Positions 59,971 through 64,000 of a DNA stretch of 64,000 nt are shown here, one piece after another (within the stretch, counting starts at the first letter, position 1; every line of letters begins with the position of its first letter). Source of the stretch: Ianthella basta (Eukaryota; Porifera; Demospongiae; Verongiida; Ianthellidae); NCBI GenBank assembly GCA_964019415.1, contig OZ025884.1, positions 5,563,233 through 5,627,232 on the forward strand, given 5' to 3'. The notes under the pieces are model-generated. The model saw only the letters and a list, made by a program, of their open reading frames with translations. It was not told where the DNA came from and ran no database searches. The position numbers and the translations under genes were made by a program.

Positions 59971-62900
59971 AATAACACTGTGCATGTCTGCTAGCTGTAA
60001 CATTTGTCTATACAAACATTTGGACCAACAATTGGGCCATTTGCCAGACCAGTATATAGCTGTATACAGTTTCACAGCCCTGATTGCTTTCATGCATGGA
60101 CAGTGAAACTGGTTTAGGGTTTGGACACAATTAGTATAAAGTAATTTAGCAAAACAGTAAATTAACCCAGTTTCATTTGTTCACCCACACTTATCAGTTT
60201 ACAGTAGTGCTGCATATATCAGTGTACCCTGTACATGTATAGTATGCTGTGCCATGTGTACTCGCATATGCCATGCCAGATTTCAGTTTTGACCGTATGT
60301 GGGACCTGCCCCTATGGTTTACATAATATAGAACCCTTTGGTTTCAACACAGTCCTAAAATTCCATGTCATGGTGTTGGGTGTACCTAATTGTCTCAGTT
60401 TTATTCATGATGTGATAATTATATTCATAGTCAACTAGAAGTGGCTAATTGCAAAATGGATGCCGTGGAGGTTCACAAGTCATTATCAGCATGCAGCTTG
60501 AGGTAGCACACCAGCGTACATAGCTTAGGATTTGCTGTTCCAATGAAGCAAAGAAACAATTGTCCTGTGAAATCTTATAATGGAGCTAGGCCAATATTTT
60601 GTTCGCACTAATCTCCAAAACCGACCTGAGGATTCCCAGCGAATGCAGTCTGAATGCTGAAGCGCTATCTGGAGGGTGTCCTTGGCAGGGTTTTCCTTTG
60701 AAAGCTTGCAAAATGAAGGTTTTGCACCGACTCGTCATATGTTAACATGGGACGCCATCTTTGTTTTATGGAGGAAAGCGAAGTAGATTACAAAATTTGA
60801 AGCAACTGCTGCAGTGCAAATTTGCCAAACATTAAAGGCAACACCGGACTAACCAAGAAATCAAGACATTTGGGGATGATGAGAGCTCTTAGGAACCGGC
60901 AACAACTGTCAGAACTCCAAGACCATCACTCAAACTTCAATCACAAGAGTCAGCTCCAGGTGAGAATCCAAGAGCCAGCTCATGGGGAGTCAGCTCAAGA
61001 GAACAATCAGGAATCAGTTAAAAAGGACCATCAGTCAGTTCTGTTTAATTTGGAGAGCGATACAAGACGCTTGACTTTGCAGAAGGTGATTCATGGTGGA
61101 AAAAGAGACACATGCTCACTCCGGAGTCACCACCAGGAGTCAGCTGAAGGGAACAACAAGGAATCAGCTCAAGGGAAGAACCACGCAAAGGAACAGCCAA
61201 GAAGTCAGCTGCATGCAACTCTATAGCTAACTACAACTATACAACGCCTGTACATCTATCACTCAGTAGCCATTACTTGGTAGCTGAGTTCAGAAGTGCT
61301 TTGCATCAGAAGCACTGGCATTGCAAGCACCTGCGTCGGGCGCCGGAGCAGAGGAGAGTGCCGAAGGTGCCCTTCTCTGCTAGTGATGTGTCAATTGATG
61401 AAGTGGCTAGAATTGAGGAGGAACCAGTGCTACTAGCACAAGCCATTTCTGGTATTCGTTTACAGAACTACGTCTTATTCAAACATTGTTTAACCAATTG
61501 ATGTAGTGCCCATTGATGTGCTGGCTGCAATGGGCAAATTCTACATAAATTCATGATACTGGAAAACAGTTCTTGCACTTCCTCATGAAAATGCAAACAT
61601 GTATGTCAACATAAAATGTGTGTGTGTTAAGGGAGCAGGCTGAACTCACAAACTGTAAGGAAACAAGCATATTAATGTGAGCACCGGTGCAACTGTACTT
61701 CAATAAAACAAAGGTAGAGTAGATGATTGTGTGAATACTGCAGATTGATAATAAAACCATTTTGGTAACACAGTTTTGTGCAGGTCAGTATTATGATTAC
61801 TGCTTCACTGTGTGAGTGATACAGGACTGTAGTGAGCAGCTTTAGGACAATCATGCTCGTTACCTCACCTTGCCATGTGCCCTTTGCCAATTCCCAATAG
61901 AGAGATGAAACTGACCAGTCCACGGCTAAACTTGGTCATTGCGCTGGGTGCAATAGTGTGGTACATTTCTACAGTAGTGAAGATCATACCAACTGAGGAC
62001 CTTACTACTGCCACTGTGCTCTGTGAGGTGAGGTGTCACACTGAGATAACTATAGCAGCTGCATGGTCATGCAATGTGTGGCTAATTTCTTCAGCTGTCA
62101 CAGTGGTAGTGTTACTGCTGCAGCCACTGGCTAGCAGCTGTTTTACTGCATGCAACATATGCAAATTCAATGCTGCCATGCGTTGACAGTTCACTGAGAA
62201 GCAGCTGGAAATCTGCATATTAGGACAGTTGCATGTTATTTTCATTTATGTATGCAGATATATGCAGATTGTGTTTAATACACATTAAAGATTTATAAAT
62301 AATGCATATATACACTTATAGTGTATCCATTAGTAATATGCTTATATATGCCGCACTCTTATGTAAGTGTTTCGTTATAGCTACAGTGTATCTAAAGTAA
62401 ATTTGTTCTCACTATGACCTGTTTGGATCACATGTTGTAGGTTTGGCGCTGGGGCTGGAACATTGGGGCCACTTTGTTCTTTGTGCCTCTACTGCTGAAG
62501 AACTGGAGGGTGTACTACATCTTCCACAACCCAACCAAACAAAAGATTGTGAGCCTCACTCCACATTGATAGGACCGCGTTCACCGTCTTACATCACCTC
62601 CCATTCTTTCTGACTGTCACAGGCCATAACTGACTGGAAACTGTTGTTGGTTCTGGTTGGTTTCATCCTCTTCGACATTGTTCTCCTGACTGTCTTCACT
62701 GCTGTGCCTCAGACAAGACTCAATGCTCAGTTCAACTATGTAAGTATAATGAGGGCTATGATGATAGCCTGAGTGGCTAGGAAGACTCATCTTAAGGAAT
62801 TCCACGGAAATGCTAGCCAAATCACAAAAATAAATCAGGTTGCTGTAACGTCTGATTAAATTTTTGTGATTTGGCTAGCCTTTTCGTGGAATTCCTTAAG

Positions 62901-64000
62901 ATGAGGACTGTCAAGGGGTTAAATCAGTATAACTAGGTATTGCATGTACATGCACTCGACATGCACACACACCTTACACTGTAACAGCTATTTACTGTCG
63001 GTCTGTGCATGTACGTACTGCAAACTTAGCATTGTATACTGCAGCTGTATACCATGTTATACATTGTACACCAGATTGAGAATCTGTATGTCCTTCTCAC
63101 TCTTGTGTGCAGTCTGCCCCGTTTGAGAAGTACATTGACTGCATGACGGGTCACTCCTACATCTCCCTCATTATCCTGGCCTGCTACAAACTGGTGCTGG
63201 CCATCATTGGCAGTGTGCTTGCTGTGCAGAACAGGAAGGTCAACATACCGGAGCTGAGGGAGGCCAAGCTGGTCGGACTGGCCACATACGCCTTCCTCTT
63301 TGCTATCGCAGTCACTGTGGCATCCATCTTTGCAGTGCAGGATACACGTGTGCGAGCGATTGTGGTCTCTGCAGAGGGACTGTGCATTGTGACATTTCTT
63401 CTTGCTATTCTCTTTGTGCCAAAGGTGCGTACACGGGTACATCCCCTCTCTGCATGCACGCTATCAAATAGCTGTGACATCTACGCAACTTAATTATAAT
63501 TGGATAAGATTCTCTCTGTATAGTTCGACTCATCAACAACTCTGTCTTCAGTTTTTAGCTGATTAATGTGAAATGCAGAAACATTGCTGCGCACTGCATA
63601 GAGAGTATGTGGATGACGAGAGTTTCCGTTCTCTCCTAATAGGTACATTGGCTTTCTCTACATTCTTAGTTTCAAACTATTTTTCTACATCTAAGACTTA
63701 TGGTACAAGCAAAATAGCTAAAGATATTCCTATGTTATTCCTAGTTAATGCAGCTTAGTATTGTCACTGCATGGTCACACAACCGTGGGTGTGGTTATCA
63801 AGTAATGACACTGTTGTCTGTGCTATCGTGGCACATTTCACTACAATAGCCAGTGCTTACTTGCTAGTTTTCCTTTGCTGTGATAGGTGCACACACTGAC
63901 CATGTAACAGAGTACTTTATACTGCTCATATTCTCTCCCTTTGTGGTCTGCACATAATTCCACACTCTTTTAGTTGTACCGAGTCTTCAGGACAGCTGCA
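55771..64000 (+). CDS. GABA-B-like class C G-protein-coupled receptor, copy 3 (cut by right edge)
   Basis: Fifteen exons are visible with the same phases as copies 1 and 2: 55771-56013, 56123-56281, 57155-57337, 57521-57598, 57715-57783, 58023-58223, 58697-58912, 59035-59116, 59223-59330, 59605-59743, 61901-62027, 62441-62548, 62623-62739, 63113-63424 and from 63974 (LYRVFRTAA). Exon 16 and the rest of exon 15 lie outside. Signal peptide, Venus-flytrap domain and seven spans are all present. Exons 1-5 differ clearly from the other copies (exon 2 is four codons shorter), whereas the membrane exons, especially exon 14, are almost identical to them. Intron 2 starts with GT. Intron 10 has grown to 2.2 kb and intron 2 to 0.9 kb by unrelated insertions. 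Confidence 0.9.
56400..57100. other. Unassigned insertion in receptor 3 intron 2
   Basis: A GC-richer block absent from the same intron of copies 1 and 2. Both strands have medium-length open frames but no recognised motif. It is probably a transposon piece and remains unassigned. Confidence 0.4.
58303..58376. mobile_element. TAGTCTC-type hairpin MITE in receptor 3 intron 6
   Basis: TGTAGTCTTGTGTAGCCAAC and the inverse GTTGGTTGCGTGAGACTAAC enclose CCATTTT/AAAATGG arms and a small loop. Arms are about 28 bases with a few mismatches. Confidence 0.6.
59755..59968. repeat. Long (GT)n microsatellite in receptor 3 intron 10
   Basis: About 210 bases of GT repeat with a GTGCATGC-like interruption near 59835-59855. 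It begins 11 bases after the donor. Confidence 0.95.
59969..61900. other. Unassigned sequence in receptor 3 intron 10
   Basis: The same intron is under 400 bases in copies 1 and 2. It contains a 134-codon open frame (60822-61226) rich in Q, S, N, E and K, in which QESAEGNN/KESAQGKN-like words recur, and a 74-codon frame (61277-61501). No known domain was recognised. It may be an inserted element or a small nested gene. Confidence 0.35.
62783..62906. mobile_element. Fold-back MITE in receptor 3 intron 13
   Basis: Arms start CTCATCTTAAGGAATTCCAC and return inverted as GTGGAATTCCTTAAGATGAG. Further paired blocks, GCTAGCCAAATCACAAAAA and its inverse, make about 50-base arms around a short loop. 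Absent from the same intron of the other copies. Confidence 0.8.

Overview
The window looks like nuclear DNA of a small-genome invertebrate, most likely a demosponge. The reasons are short introns with ordinary GT-AG sites, start codons of neighbouring genes only a few hundred bases apart, many long (CA)n tracts and small fold-back transposons, and a tandem array of GABA-B-like class C receptors, a family known to be expanded in sponges. The species is inferred from gene content, not proven.

Left part (1-11,000): the 5' half of a CDK7-like kinase gene (minus strand) runs off the left edge. It shares a 175-bp divergent promoter with a complete metaxin gene (plus, 1938-4963). Next come two intronless type II membrane proteins resembling O-fucosyltransferases (minus, 5582-6997 and 8337-9782), with a gutted third copy between them. 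At 9843-10756 lies a small DNA transposon carrying telomere-like CCCTAA repeats, with a hAT-like element nested in those repeats.

Middle (11,000-30,300): a GATAD2/p66 NuRD-subunit gene (minus, 11275-13164), then a stretch without a supported gene, then MAU2/SCC4, the cohesin-loader subunit (minus, 15 recognisable exons, 16596-25717) with a very long glutamine-rich C-terminal exon. MAU2 is divergent from a complete four-exon frataxin gene (plus, 26110-30304), with 392 bp between their start codons. A LINE fragment with a 5' inversion sits in frataxin intron 1.

Right part (30,300-64,000): three head-to-tail GABA-B-like receptor genes on the plus strand. Copies 1 and 2 are complete, with 16 coding exons each and frames that stay open throughout. 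Copy 3 runs off the right edge inside exon 15. Copies 1 and 2 lie in a tandem duplication of about 15 kb whose left breakpoint falls inside frataxin exon 1. The second unit therefore carries a dead frataxin fragment that has lost its 5' end, a splice donor and exon 4. Comparing the units dates several insertions, because one copy keeps the empty site. It also shows that receptor 2 is a mosaic: its exon 7/intron 7 matches receptor 3, while its first six exons match receptor 1.

Together the genes are mostly core cell machinery (transcription kinase, mitochondrial import, iron-sulfur biogenesis, chromatin remodelling, cohesin loading) in divergent pairs, next to lineage-specific tandem families (fucosyltransferase-like, GABA-B-like). 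No RNA gene, CRISPR array, or retroviral or LTR element was recognised.
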